Part shown: positions 1 to 6,202 of the stretch, piece by piece
How the letters are laid out: every line of letters begins with the position of its first letter
How positions within the stretch are numbered: position 1 is the first letter of the stretch
Source: CAYNTC01 sp964432925
GTDB lineage: Bacteria > Planctomycetota > Phycisphaerae > Sedimentisphaerales > Anaerobacaceae
DNA: 8,061 nucleotides
Direction of reading: 5' to 3'
NCBI GenBank assembly: GCA_964432925.1
Contig: CAYSPM010000133.1
Span: 1 to 8,061 of the forward strand
Notes under the pieces: model-generated
Database searches by the model: none
Told to the model about the DNA's origin: nothing
Seen by the model: only the letters and a program-made list of their open reading frames with translations
Made by a program: the position numbers and the translations under genes

Positions 1-57
1 GAGTAAGCAAAAATATCCGTTGCTAATTCGTTAAAAAAAACTGTGAATGGTTACTAA

Positions 58-1008
58 TTATGATATTATGGCTTTGTAGTAAAGCTGCTGATTTTGCGGT
101 TTCGCTTCGATTTTGCCTTCAGAGGATAATTCTTCGACATACTTAACGACTTCATTTCGATGAAGGCCGAGGCCTGCGGCGATATCTTCAATAGAACAGG
201 GCCTGCGCTTCAAAAGTGTCAGGACATCTTCACGTCGAGCAGAAAAATCCTGTTGTTTATGAACACCGCTGTAGTCGGCAATAACTTCTGCGTTCTTGTA
301 CAACCGTTTGGCTATAGCTTCTAACTGTTTTTCAGGAACCGGCTCTGCGAAAGCTTCAGCAGGTGGACGAGTAACAGTGTTAATTTGTACTTTATCCGGG
401 CAGACAGAGTTTATACATGTCTTAAGTCTGTTGATTTCCATTTCTGGTGTAGTTACGCCAGCCAAGAGAAAGACTTCAAGCCAATATTTGCCTGTGTATT
501 CCTCGCGGAATTTTACTAAGCCCTCTAACATCTTGCTAAAAGTTATATCGCTATGAGGTCTATTAACGTATTGGAATATCTGATTACATCCGGCATCAAG
601 CGATGGAATAACCAAATCCGCAAGCTTCAAAGAGCTTCTTACCTCCGGCAGCCATAATAACGAACCATTTGTAAGCACCGCTACCGGAATATCAGTAATA
701 CTCTTAATTCTGGAAATAAGCTCATCAAGGCGCGAAAAAAGTGTCGGCTCGCCTGAACCGGATAAGGTTATATAATCAGGCTTAGAGTCGAGATTTTCTT
801 TGAGTTGCTCTGTAACGATGTCGGTTGCCACCCATTCTTTTCTTTTAATTGTTTTATTGGTTGTTCTTCCGAGTTGACAATAGATACAGTCGTATGTGCA
901 TGTCTTGAATGGTAGTAAATCGACCCCGAGCGAACGTCCCAACCTTCTTGAAGGAACAGGGCCAAATATGTATTCTCGTTTGTCGCTGTCAATAATTTTG
1001 GCACTCAT
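58..1008 (-). CDS. Radical SAM protein (COG0731-like) with C-terminal winged helix
   Basis: A 316-residue radical SAM enzyme of unknown substrate. The N-terminal block FGPVPSRRLGRSLGVD (15-30) is the hallmark of the COG0731-type group. The cluster motif CTYDCIYC (37-44) supplies the three cysteines of a CxxxCxxC [4Fe-4S] site. SGSGEPTL (83-90) corresponds to the glycine-rich SAM-contacting segment, and VLTNGSL (111-117) is another strand typical of these barrels. Residues about 258-313 (ARREDVLTLLKRRP onward) look like a winged-helix domain: helices around 270-298 are followed by a short beta wing. That combination suggests nucleic acid or protein binding, but this is inference. The ATG at 1008 precedes the family's N-terminal motif directly, although the ribosome binding site is weak (GGAAAG, rather far upstream). 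It is separated from the upstream operon by 273 bp and may have its own promoter. The family is certain; the reaction is not recognised. Confidence 0.88.
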   Translation of the reverse strand: MSAKIIDSDKREYIFGPVPSRRLGRSLGVDLLPFKTCTYDCIYCQLGRTTNKTIKRKEWVATDIVTEQLKENLDSKPDYITLSGSGEPTLFSRLDELISRIKSITDIPVAVLTNGSLLWLPEVRSSLKLADLVIPSLDAGCNQIFQYVNRPHSDITFSKMLEGLVKFREEYTGKYWLEVFLLAGVTTPEMEINRLKTCINSVCPDKVQINTVTRPPAEAFAEPVPEKQLEAIAKRLYKNAEVIADYSGVHKQQDFSARREDVLTLLKRRPCSIEDIAAGLGLHRNEVVKYVEELSSEGKIEAKPQNQQLYYKAIIS

Positions 1009-1039
1009 AATACAAGTTAACTTTCCACTCGTTCTGAGT

Positions 1040-1067
1040 CAGATAGAATTTTTTGTGTCCGTGTCAA
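1040..1067 (-). promoter_or_regulatory. Possible sigma-70-type promoter of the radical SAM gene
   Basis: On the minus strand, a perfect TTGACA (-35, 1067-1062) is followed after 16 bases by TATCTG (1045-1040), a poor -10 with only three consensus positions. The placement suits the radical SAM gene, whose start lies about 32 bases downstream. A 9-bp palindrome CTGAGTCAG (1034-1042) overlaps the -10 end and could be an operator, but it is short enough to be chance. The rest of the 273-bp gap (1009-1281) holds no other signal I trust. A small hairpin CTGAT-AA-ATCAG lies near 1237-1248 without a T run, so it is not a convincing terminator. Confidence 0.3.
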
Positions 1068-1281
1068 TCTTTACTTCTTGTCGGCCTTAGGTCTCTATCA
1101 ATATAAAATGTTCTATTTAGCGGATTGTATCTATTCAATTGCGTTGACAATTTGATGTTTCCCATTATTTCTATTTTCGGCCTGTGGAATATATTTCCTG
1201 TCGACATTTTTTTATTTATTGTGTAGTTGTAACAGTCTGATAAATCAGTCAATAAGATTTGCCATGCTGCTTTTCCTATCT

Positions 1282-1884
1282 TCAAATTTCAATAATACTG
1301 CCCGCTTTTACTTCTCTGAACTGGTTTGGGTACGTTTCTTTTATTTCCTGCTTATACTGTGTACAGTGACACGGGGCAATTAGTTCGATCTTTTGAAGTT
1401 TTTCCAATTGCGAAAATCCGTGGAAGCCTCCGACCACACCATAAATTTTTCCGAGTTCTTGTGACTTTTCAATGATGTTTTCCAGACCCGGATGGGCACA
1501 GCCAGTTACAATAATATTTCCTTTTCGAGTATTTATTATCAGAGACTGCTCCTTAATTAATGTTCCAAGAGCTCCGGTGGAATGGATACCCGGGTAAATC
1601 TGGGTGCATTTTGAAAAAGATTTCGGATGAAAAACTTGGGCTTTACTATTAGCTTTCAGGAATTCATTAAGCCCGCCGGTATGATCCCAATGGTTATGCG
1701 AGATTACAACGGCAGCGATGCTTTCGGGCTGAATATTTAGTTGTTTGAGGTTGTAAATCAATTTTTCGCCGGTATCGCCGGTATCAAATAGTATTCTTTC
1801 TTCAGTTTCTATCGAGCAGGAAAAGCCCCATCCTGATTTTAGGCCAGCATCTGCTTCATTATCATATACAATTGTTATTTTCAT
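1282..1884 (-). CDS. Metallo-beta-lactamase-fold hydrolase (COG1237-like)
   Basis: A 200-residue MBL-fold protein. The metal site HNHWDH (63-68) has the HxHxDH pattern. Further likely ligands are H131 in TGCAHPGLENII (127-138) and H173 in APCHCT (170-175); VGGFH (151-155) supplies another conserved histidine. TGCAH, GGFH and PCHCT in this order are typical of COG1237 proteins. Database entries often label these 7,8-dihydropterin-6-methyl-4-(beta-D-ribofuranosyl)aminobenzene-phosphate synthase, after an archaeal protein of methanopterin synthesis. I would not transfer that activity. No signal peptide is visible, so it is probably cytoplasmic. The ATG at 1884 has a good ribosome binding site (AAGGAAG, 7 bases upstream). 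It follows the methyltransferase gene after 20 bp and is likely the last gene of the operon, since a 273-bp gap follows. It is near the short end of the family's length range, but its C-terminus looks complete (GSIIEI). Confidence 0.88.
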   Translation of the reverse strand: MKITIVYDNEADAGLKSGWGFSCSIETEERILFDTGDTGEKLIYNLKQLNIQPESIAAVVISHNHWDHTGGLNEFLKANSKAQVFHPKSFSKCTQIYPGIHSTGALGTLIKEQSLIINTRKGNIIVTGCAHPGLENIIEKSQELGKIYGVVGGFHGFSQLEKLQKIELIAPCHCTQYKQEIKETYPNQFREVKAGSIIEI

Positions 1885-1904
1885 TCTAAATCTTCCTTGA
1901 TGTC

Positions 1905-2501
1905 TTAATTTCTTTCATACTTGTACATTTCTTCGTGCTTTCTAAAATTTAAAACACAACCTTGGGTAAGGCTGTCATCGTGACTTATAAGGCCGCAATG
2001 TTTCTGATCGAAGATAAAATTTGAATCTTCGATTTCCTGTTTAACGTCACTTAGACTTAACCTTCTGAATTCCTGTATGGGTTCATCTTCCAGAGTATGC
2101 TTGGGATAAACGGAAAGTAATCCATCTTGTTTCAAAACACGATAAGCCTGACAATATAGCTCTTCTCTTTCTTTCTTTTCATGATAATGGAGGACATCGT
2201 AGAATAAAATTACATCAATAGAGTCGTTTTCTATGCTTATTTGTATCTGGCCTGAGGTGTTTATTGCTTTTATGTTTTTCAAATCCAGGTGAATTGCTTT
2301 TTGTTGCAGTTCATTTAGTGCTTGTTGTTCCTTATCCACCGCATAAACAATTCCTTTGCTTCCAACGATTTTTGCCGCTGGAATGGTATAATGACCTATT
2401 CTACAGCCAAAATCCAGCACGCTTTGCCCAGATTTGATTCCAATTTTTCGTAGAAATCCTACCCCTTCTTTTACTTCCCATCTTTCCATCTTTTCACTCA
2501 T
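1905..2501 (-). CDS. Class I SAM-dependent methyltransferase
   Basis: A 198-residue protein with a complete Rossmann-type SAM-binding fold. Motif I is VLDFGCRIGHYTIP (28-41). The acidic residue ending strand 2 lies in VYAVDKEQ (52-59). The motif IV region is DVILFYDVLHYHE (96-108), and AYRVLKQDGLLSVYPKH (119-135) is the post-motif helix and strand seen in UbiE-like and Methyltransf_11/25 proteins. The short C-terminal part carries no substrate-specific domain I can name, so the methyl acceptor is unknown. The first ATG (2501) lacks a strong ribosome binding site, and a second ATG four codons later is a possible alternative; the difference is trivial. It lies 29 bp after the DUF1638-like gene and 20 bp before the MBL-fold gene, so co-transcription is likely. 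A small-molecule or corrinoid-linked role is possible from context only. Confidence 0.85.
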   Translation of the reverse strand: MSEKMERWEVKEGVGFLRKIGIKSGQSVLDFGCRIGHYTIPAAKIVGSKGIVYAVDKEQQALNELQQKAIHLDLKNIKAINTSGQIQISIENDSIDVILFYDVLHYHEKKEREELYCQAYRVLKQDGLLSVYPKHTLEDEPIQEFRRLSLSDVKQEIEDSNFIFDQKHCGLISHDDSLTQGCVLNFRKHEEMYKYERN

Positions 2502-2530
2502 TTTTCAATTTTTGAGAATTGCGCTGGTCA

Positions 2531-3301
2531 TTAGGATTCCCCTCTTGGCTTTTTTGCCTTTTCCAGTTTTTCCTCGAGTTCTTCTAACTGTTGGATTATT
2601 AACGGCTTCGCTGAGTGAGCAGGCAGTCTGCTTTTCAGTTCAGCTATTTCTTTTTCCAGGTCTGAAACAATACAACTGGCAAGCAGATTTTTCAATCTAT
2701 CCAAGGTAATCTTGTGGGGCCGAATCTCTATTCCCATCCAGTCGGAGAATTCAAGTATCTTCTCAGGATACTCCTGGGAGTATTCCTCCCAGAAACCTAT
2801 GCCATCTAATAAAACAGCACCTCCGGTATGTTGAGGAAAATTCTCGTTGGCTTTGCCTTTATCCCAGTCCTGAAAGACATGGTTGCGGTAAATGATCCAT
2901 CCCGGCGTAAGCCACCAAATTTTTTTACCATCACTGATTTCTTCTCTTTGGCTTTCGCTGGCTAACATATCCATGCAATGAGTTGCGTTTATTCTGGAGA
3001 TTGAGATTTTAGCTTTTTGCTCCTGGATCATCGTATCTATTGTCCTGTAGGGATTTTCGACGTTTACGTAGCAGAATTTGCCGCCATAAACGATTATGAT
3101 TTTCTTGGAGTGTTCCTTGGCAATATTTATTTTTTGTATTAATTGGCTTTCAAGTTCTTTAATAACCTCGTGTCGCCCAGGTGTTGTATACACAATTTTT
3201 TTAGCATCTAAAAAACCCTGCTTTCTCAGATAATTCAACTCTGGAGCAAGCGTCCCGCAAGAGACTATGACATAATCTTTAAAAGATAGCTGTTTCTGCA
3301 T
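2531..3301 (-). CDS. DUF1638-like protein with C-terminal coiled coil
   Basis: A 256-residue protein that I match to the DUF1638 pattern from memory of the family. It has an early SCGTLAPEL (14-22), then IIIVYGGKFC (68-77), a histidine-cysteine pair NATHCMDML (105-113), the strand KKIWWLTPGW (126-135), and the C-terminal helix-strand unit ILEFSDWMGIEIRP (182-195). C15, C77 and C109 are candidate metal or cofactor ligands. DUF1638 proteins have no firmly assigned activity; they are often encoded near corrinoid or methyltransfer genes in anaerobes, which fits this window. Residues about 211-252 are a charged, heptad-like tail rich in Glu, Lys and Leu (DLEKEIAELKSRL, then QLEELEEKLEKAKK) and look like a coiled coil added after the core. 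The ATG at 3301 lies inside the NifU-like gene (23-bp overlap), pointing to translational coupling. The family call is moderately sure; the function is unknown. Confidence 0.65.
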   Translation of the reverse strand: MQKQLSFKDYVIVSCGTLAPELNYLRKQGFLDAKKIVYTTPGRHEVIKELESQLIQKINIAKEHSKKIIIVYGGKFCYVNVENPYRTIDTMIQEQKAKISISRINATHCMDMLASESQREEISDGKKIWWLTPGWIIYRNHVFQDWDKGKANENFPQHTGGAVLLDGIGFWEEYSQEYPEKILEFSDWMGIEIRPHKITLDRLKNLLASCIVSDLEKEIAELKSRLPAHSAKPLIIQQLEELEEKLEKAKKPRGES

Positions 3302-3761
3302 CTGTGTCTTTCTTTTTTCTCTTCACAGAGGGAAAATTCACTTTCTGTTCTTTATTTTCATACATGTTCAAAGCGGCTTTGAGTGCAGAAACAGATAAAT
3401 TCGCACAGTGCTTGCTTTCTTCGGGCAGACCTTGAAAATAATCGTCAACATCATCAGGTTTTATCTGAACCGCCTCTTCGATTGATCTTCCTTTTGCTAT
3501 TCTCGAAACATAGCTCATACATGCAATTGTAGCGCCACATCCGTCTGTCGTGAACTTTATATCACTTATTTTCCCCTTGTTGACGGTCAAAGTCATTTCG
3601 ATCGTGTCTCCACAAACGCCTGTTATACTAACGTGGCTATTCGGATTTTCTATTTTGCCAATATTTCTGGGGCCGAAAAGTTCATCTTTGAGCCTTCGTG
3701 AATAGCCTTTTAATACGCTTTCCTGAAGACTCTTTGCAATTTTATCTATATTGTCTGCCAT
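3279..3761 (-). CDS. IscU/NifU-type iron-sulfur cluster assembly scaffold
   Basis: A 160-residue protein of the NifU N-terminal/IscU family, on which [2Fe-2S] or [4Fe-4S] clusters are built before transfer to target proteins. The three scaffold cysteines are present: C50 in GVCGD (with the partner D52), C75 in DGCGATIACMS (74-83) and C119 in KHCANLSVSALKAAL (118-131). C81 is an extra cysteine in the second motif. PRNIGKIENP (31-40) is the usual segment before the first cysteine. A charged tail (about 140-160, including KRKKKD) extends past the domain. The NifU central ferredoxin and C-terminal Nfu domains are absent. No cysteine desulfurase is encoded in this window. The gene begins 11 bp after the YggS-type gene and overlaps the DUF1638-like gene by 23 bp. 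The ribosome binding site is weak. The ATG at 3761 gives a normal-length N-terminus. Confidence 0.9.
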   Translation of the reverse strand: MADNIDKIAKSLQESVLKGYSRRLKDELFGPRNIGKIENPNSHVSITGVCGDTIEMTLTVNKGKISDIKFTTDGCGATIACMSYVSRIAKGRSIEEAVQIKPDDVDDYFQGLPEESKHCANLSVSALKAALNMYENKEQKVNFPSVKRKKKDTDAETAIF

Positions 3762-3772
3762 TTTTTTCAGCT

Positions 3773-4462
3773 TTATTTTCTTTTTCCAAATATTGCTGTC
3801 CCTATCCTGACCATGTTGGAACCTTCCTCTATGGCAACCCTATACGAGTTTGTCATTCCCATGGAGAGATACTTCATATCCACATTTGGCAAACCAAGGC
3901 TCTTAATTTTTTCAAATACTTTTCTTGTTCTTCTAAAGTATGGTCTGACGTCTTCAGGATTTCCTAAGCGAGGCCCCATAGTCATCAAACCATCCAGTCT
4001 TAAATGACTAAGGGATGATATGTCTCCGGCCAGTTTTTCCATATATTCGTCAAAGGGTTCATATTCTGCTGGCTTTATGCCAGCTTTAGAAAATTCACTG
4101 CCAATATTAATTTCTATGAAAACCGGAACTATTCTCCTCTTCGCTTTTTCTACCCTTTTATCAATAGCTTCTGCTTTTATCAGGGAATCAACAGTTTGAA
4201 TAACATCAAAGACCCTTAAGGCCTTATTTATTTTGTTCGTCTGTAAATGACCTATCATGTGCCATCTAACTGTAGCTGCTTTTTTCCTTAAAGCACTGTA
4301 GATTTGCCCGGCTTCCTGAACGTAATTATCCCCGATATCAGTAGCTCCAGAATCTATTACCTCTTCTATTTCTTCCGCTGCTCTTGTCTTGCAGGATACG
4401 ACTATGGTTACGTAATCCGGAATCTGCTGGGCGATTTTCGTGTAATTCGCTGAAATGCTCAT
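3773..4462 (-). CDS. yggS: YggS/PLPBP-type pyridoxal phosphate homeostasis protein
   Basis: A single-domain PLP-binding barrel of 229 residues, the family's usual length. It is thought to buffer PLP and affect amino acid and keto acid pools rather than catalyse a known reaction. The PLP lysine is K25 in VVSCKTRA, followed by IGDNYVQEA (43-51) and RWHMIGHLQTNK (66-77). LDGLMTMGP (156-164), LSMGMTNSYRVAIEEG (199-214) and MVRIGTAIFG (217-226) complete the signature. A cysteine precedes the lysine where many members have serine. I place the start at the ATG at 4462 rather than the in-frame TTG six bases upstream, because GGAAG lies 6 bases before the ATG and would abut the TTG. It follows the FmdB-type gene by 46 bp and precedes the Fe-S scaffold by 11 bp. 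Sharing an operon with a PLP enzyme is sensible. Confidence 0.93.
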   Translation of the reverse strand: MSISANYTKIAQQIPDYVTIVVSCKTRAAEEIEEVIDSGATDIGDNYVQEAGQIYSALRKKAATVRWHMIGHLQTNKINKALRVFDVIQTVDSLIKAEAIDKRVEKAKRRIVPVFIEINIGSEFSKAGIKPAEYEPFDEYMEKLAGDISSLSHLRLDGLMTMGPRLGNPEDVRPYFRRTRKVFEKIKSLGLPNVDMKYLSMGMTNSYRVAIEEGSNMVRIGTAIFGKRK

Positions 4463-4508
4463 GTTCAACTTCCGCTACGTAGATAATTAATAGATCTTAA
4501 AGTGTTAC

Positions 4509-4769
4509 TTACGATTCGTAGGGCTTTTTATCACAAGGTACGTCTCGGCCACAGCAAGGCCTGTCTCGACCACAGGCAGGAGAGGTATTCTGGCTGTAAT
4601 CTGTTGCATAAAAGCCCGAACCCTTGAAAATCACACCTGCTCCGGTGCCGATTAAGCGCTGAACTCTGCCATTGCATTTTGGGCATTTCTCCAAGGATTT
4701 GTCCTTCATGCTTTGGAACTTTTCAAATTTGTAGCCACAATCCTCGCACTTATATTCGTACGTCGGCAT
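4509..4769 (-). CDS. FmdB-family zinc ribbon protein with Cys-rich tail
   Basis: A small 86-residue protein opening with MPTYEYKCEDCGYKFEKF, the classic FmdB/CxxC_CxxC_SSSS start. Two CxxC pairs, C8/C11 and C29/C32, should bind one zinc ion. RLIGTGAGVIFKGSGFYATDY (38-58) is the conserved second half. Founding members were proposed as regulators of formamidase or amide genes, but no general function is established. The tail after residue 60 carries four further cysteines (66, 72, 73, 79) with the repeat CGRDxPC, so a second metal site is possible. The start is the ATG at 4769: GAGGAAG lies just upstream, and all family members begin MPTYEY. A longer reading from 4805 would add 12 unsupported residues. 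It overlaps the end of the PLP lyase gene by 20 bp, which indicates translational coupling. Confidence 0.92.
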   Translation of the reverse strand: MPTYEYKCEDCGYKFEKFQSMKDKSLEKCPKCNGRVQRLIGTGAGVIFKGSGFYATDYSQNTSPACGRDRPCCGRDVPCDKKPYES

Positions 4770-5982
4770 AGTCACTTCCTCTTTTCTTTGGATTCTTTTG
4801 TGCAACGTCGATCCTGGTCTTTGACTCAGGTTTGATTTCTAATTTGTCCAATGCCTGTCCCATGTCTTCAAGCAGTATGTCTGTTTTCTCAATTCCAGCG
4901 GAGAGACGAACGGTGTTAGGACGTACCCCGAAAATAGTCCTACGTTCGGGGGGCATATAAAGCAATGTCGTAAGGTATGGTATACAAATCAGTGATTCAG
5001 TTGCTCCTAAACTTACAGCATGATATATAACTTGAAGCTCGCTTATGAAATTTTTGGCATCTTCCTGGTTTTTGCCAACATCAAACGCAAGGACCCCGCC
5101 GAACCCATTGTGCATTTGTTTAGTAGCAATTGAGTGCCCAGGATCCTCTTTTAAGCCCGGATAGTAAACTCGAGAAACTTTTGGATGGCCGGACAAATAC
5201 TTTGCTATAGCCATAGCATTCGAGGCCATTTTTTCTGCTCGAAGCTCGAAGGTTTTAAGACCTCGTTCCAGCAGCGATCCTGAATAGGCATCTAACGTTG
5301 TCCCAATAGCCTGGCGTGTAAACCATAGATTGTCATAGTGCTTTTTCGATCCAGCTATAGCACCTGCCATAAGGTCGTTATGTCCACCTAATCCCTTGGT
5401 GGCGCTATGTACTACAATATCGGCACCAAGCAAGAGAGGTTTTTGATGGTACGGAGTAGCAAAAGTATTATCTATTACTAAAAGAGCGTTTACCTTATCA
5501 GCCTCTCTGCATAAGACAGAAATATCCAAAACTTTACATAAAGGATTACTTGGACTTTCACAAAATATCATTTTTGTATTTGGTCTGATATGCTTATTGA
5601 TTTTATGGCCTTCGCGAGCATCAAGCCATGTTATATCGATGCCCAACCGTTCCAGGATAAGTGAAACCTTATAATGAGCACCGTAAACATCATGAAATAT
5701 TATCAGATGATCGCCTGCATTAAGATATGTTAAATATACCATGGTGCACGCAGCCATACCTGAAGTGCAGATAATGCAATCCTCAGCTTCCTCTAATGCA
5801 GCTATTTTTTTCTCTACTGCTCGGACTGTTGGGTTGTCGTCTCTATGATAGGTATAGCCATCTATTTGGCCATCTGTGATTTGTCGCAGCACCTCGAAAG
5901 AACTGTATTCATAATTGACTGCGTTAACAATGGGTGTAACCATGGGTTTGTTACCATACGGTGTTAGTGGATCATTGCTCAT
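4750..5982 (-). CDS. Cys/Met metabolism PLP-dependent enzyme (trans-sulfuration family)
   Basis: A 410-residue fold-type I PLP enzyme of the cystathionine gamma-synthase/gamma-lyase, methionine gamma-lyase and O-acetylhomoserine sulfhydrylase family. The PLP lysine is K196 in HSATKGLGGHNDLMAG (192-207). D171 in DNTFATPYHQ should contact the pyridine nitrogen; SGMAA (74-78) binds phosphate, and GYTYHRDDNPT (42-52) holds the tyrosine/arginine block. RPNTVRLSAGIE (354-365) carries the arginine that binds the substrate carboxylate. Exact substrate cannot be read off. Glycine follows the lysine where tyrosine is common, and the N-terminus is a little short, lacking the usual lead-in before TP. A charged tail (about 385-410) follows the core. 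The start at 5982 has AGGAG 9 bases upstream, with an in-frame TAA just before it. The 200-bp mobile element ends immediately behind that ribosome binding site. Confidence 0.92.
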   Translation of the reverse strand: MSNDPLTPYGNKPMVTPIVNAVNYEYSSFEVLRQITDGQIDGYTYHRDDNPTVRAVEKKIAALEEAEDCIICTSGMAACTMVYLTYLNAGDHLIIFHDVYGAHYKVSLILERLGIDITWLDAREGHKINKHIRPNTKMIFCESPSNPLCKVLDISVLCREADKVNALLVIDNTFATPYHQKPLLLGADIVVHSATKGLGGHNDLMAGAIAGSKKHYDNLWFTRQAIGTTLDAYSGSLLERGLKTFELRAEKMASNAMAIAKYLSGHPKVSRVYYPGLKEDPGHSIATKQMHNGFGGVLAFDVGKNQEDAKNFISELQVIYHAVSLGATESLICIPYLTTLLYMPPERRTIFGVRPNTVRLSAGIEKTDILLEDMGQALDKLEIKPESKTRIDVAQKNPKKRGSDYADVRI

Positions 5983-5991
5983 ATATATTTA

Positions 5992-5996
5992 CTCCT
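5992..5996 (-). promoter_or_regulatory. Shine-Dalgarno site of the PLP enzyme gene, overlapping a target duplication
   Basis: AGGAG read on the minus strand, 9 bases before the ATG at 5982. Its first two bases fall in the gene-proximal copy of the 8-bp direct repeat that flanks the mobile element. The distal copy (6203-6210), joined to the GAG at the element's tip, recreates a second AGGAG (6204-6200) at the other end of the element, too far from the gene to serve it. The working site survived the insertion because the duplication restored it. Confidence 0.8.
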
Positions 5997-6002
5997 CTTT
6001 TC
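5995..6002. repeat. 8-bp target site duplication, gene-proximal copy
   Basis: CTCTTTTC on the plus strand, directly outside the left terminal inverted repeat and identical to 6203-6210 directly outside the right one. Perfect 8-bp repeats exactly abutting both inverted-repeat tips are what a transposase making 8-bp staggered cuts leaves behind. Confidence 0.85.
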
Positions 6003-6027
6003 GAGACTGTAGTAGCTTTACAGAGTA
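6003..6027 (+). repeat. Left terminal inverted repeat (25 bp)
   Basis: Reads inward as GAGACTGTAG, five bases (TAGCT), then TTACAGAGTA. It pairs with 6178-6202 on the opposite strand; all four mismatches lie within the central five bases. Each arm is itself a near-palindrome, CTGTAG-N5-TTACAG. Confidence 0.88.
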
Positions 6028-6177
6028 AATAATATTTAAGGCGTTTGATTACAATGACTTATGCAAGGTCCAAGCTGCTTAATTGCTGGTTACAGGCTCC
6101 TGTTGTAGCAGATTCAAACATTAAAGTTGGTTTTTACCGCGGTTTCGCTATAAGCAACAGTCCCGCACCAACCAGCA

Positions 6178-6202
6178 TACTCTGTAACCTTGCTACAGTC
6201 TC
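6178..6202 (-). repeat. Right terminal inverted repeat (25 bp)
   Basis: Read on the minus strand it is GAGACTGTAG, five bases (CAAGG), then TTACAGAGTA, identical to the left arm outside the central block. The conserved outer and inner parts start 11 bp apart (CTGTAG to TTACAG), about one helical turn, as expected of two protein contacts on one face of DNA. Confidence 0.88.

Larger units (their letters stand above)
6003..6202. mobile_element. MITE-like non-autonomous element, 200 bp
   Basis: A 200-bp segment bounded by 25-bp terminal inverted repeats (21 of 25 positions matching) and flanked by perfect 8-bp direct repeats CTCTTTTC. It encodes no transposase: the only open frames are short, and the plus-strand frame crossing it runs into the antisense of metV. 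It must therefore have been moved by a transposase made elsewhere. Families that make 8-bp duplications include IS256, IS1595, ISL3, IS66 and ISAs1. The GAGACTGT tip feels closest to IS256-like ends, but that is recollection rather than a match I can run. Inside lie an imperfect stem (GTTGGT 6126-6131 with ACCAAC 6167-6172, enclosing GCGG 6139-6142 with CCGC 6163-6166) and an internal copy of the inner repeat motif, GGTTACAG (6088-6095). It separates metV from the PLP enzyme gene, which would otherwise be 49 bp apart. Confidence 0.85.

Noticed and set aside
1232..1250. Hairpin around CTGAT-AA-ATCAG as a terminator of the seven-gene operon
   Set aside because: The stem is only five base pairs with no following T run on the minus strand.
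1064..1285. A 73-codon minus-strand reading frame in the gap before the radical SAM gene
   Set aside because: It can start only at a TTG without a ribosome binding site, because an in-frame TGA lies just upstream. The product matches no family I know, and a possible promoter overlaps its 3' end. An internal ATG start (47 codons) also lacks a ribosome binding site.
4770..4805. A longer start for the FmdB-type protein (12 extra residues)
   Set aside because: The family starts at MPTYEY, and the ribosome binding site is placed for the ATG at 4769.
6003..6202. Integron attC site or CRISPR-like repeat
   Set aside because: There is only one unit, no integrase or Cas gene, no attC core pair at the ends, and the direct 8-bp flanks indicate transposition.
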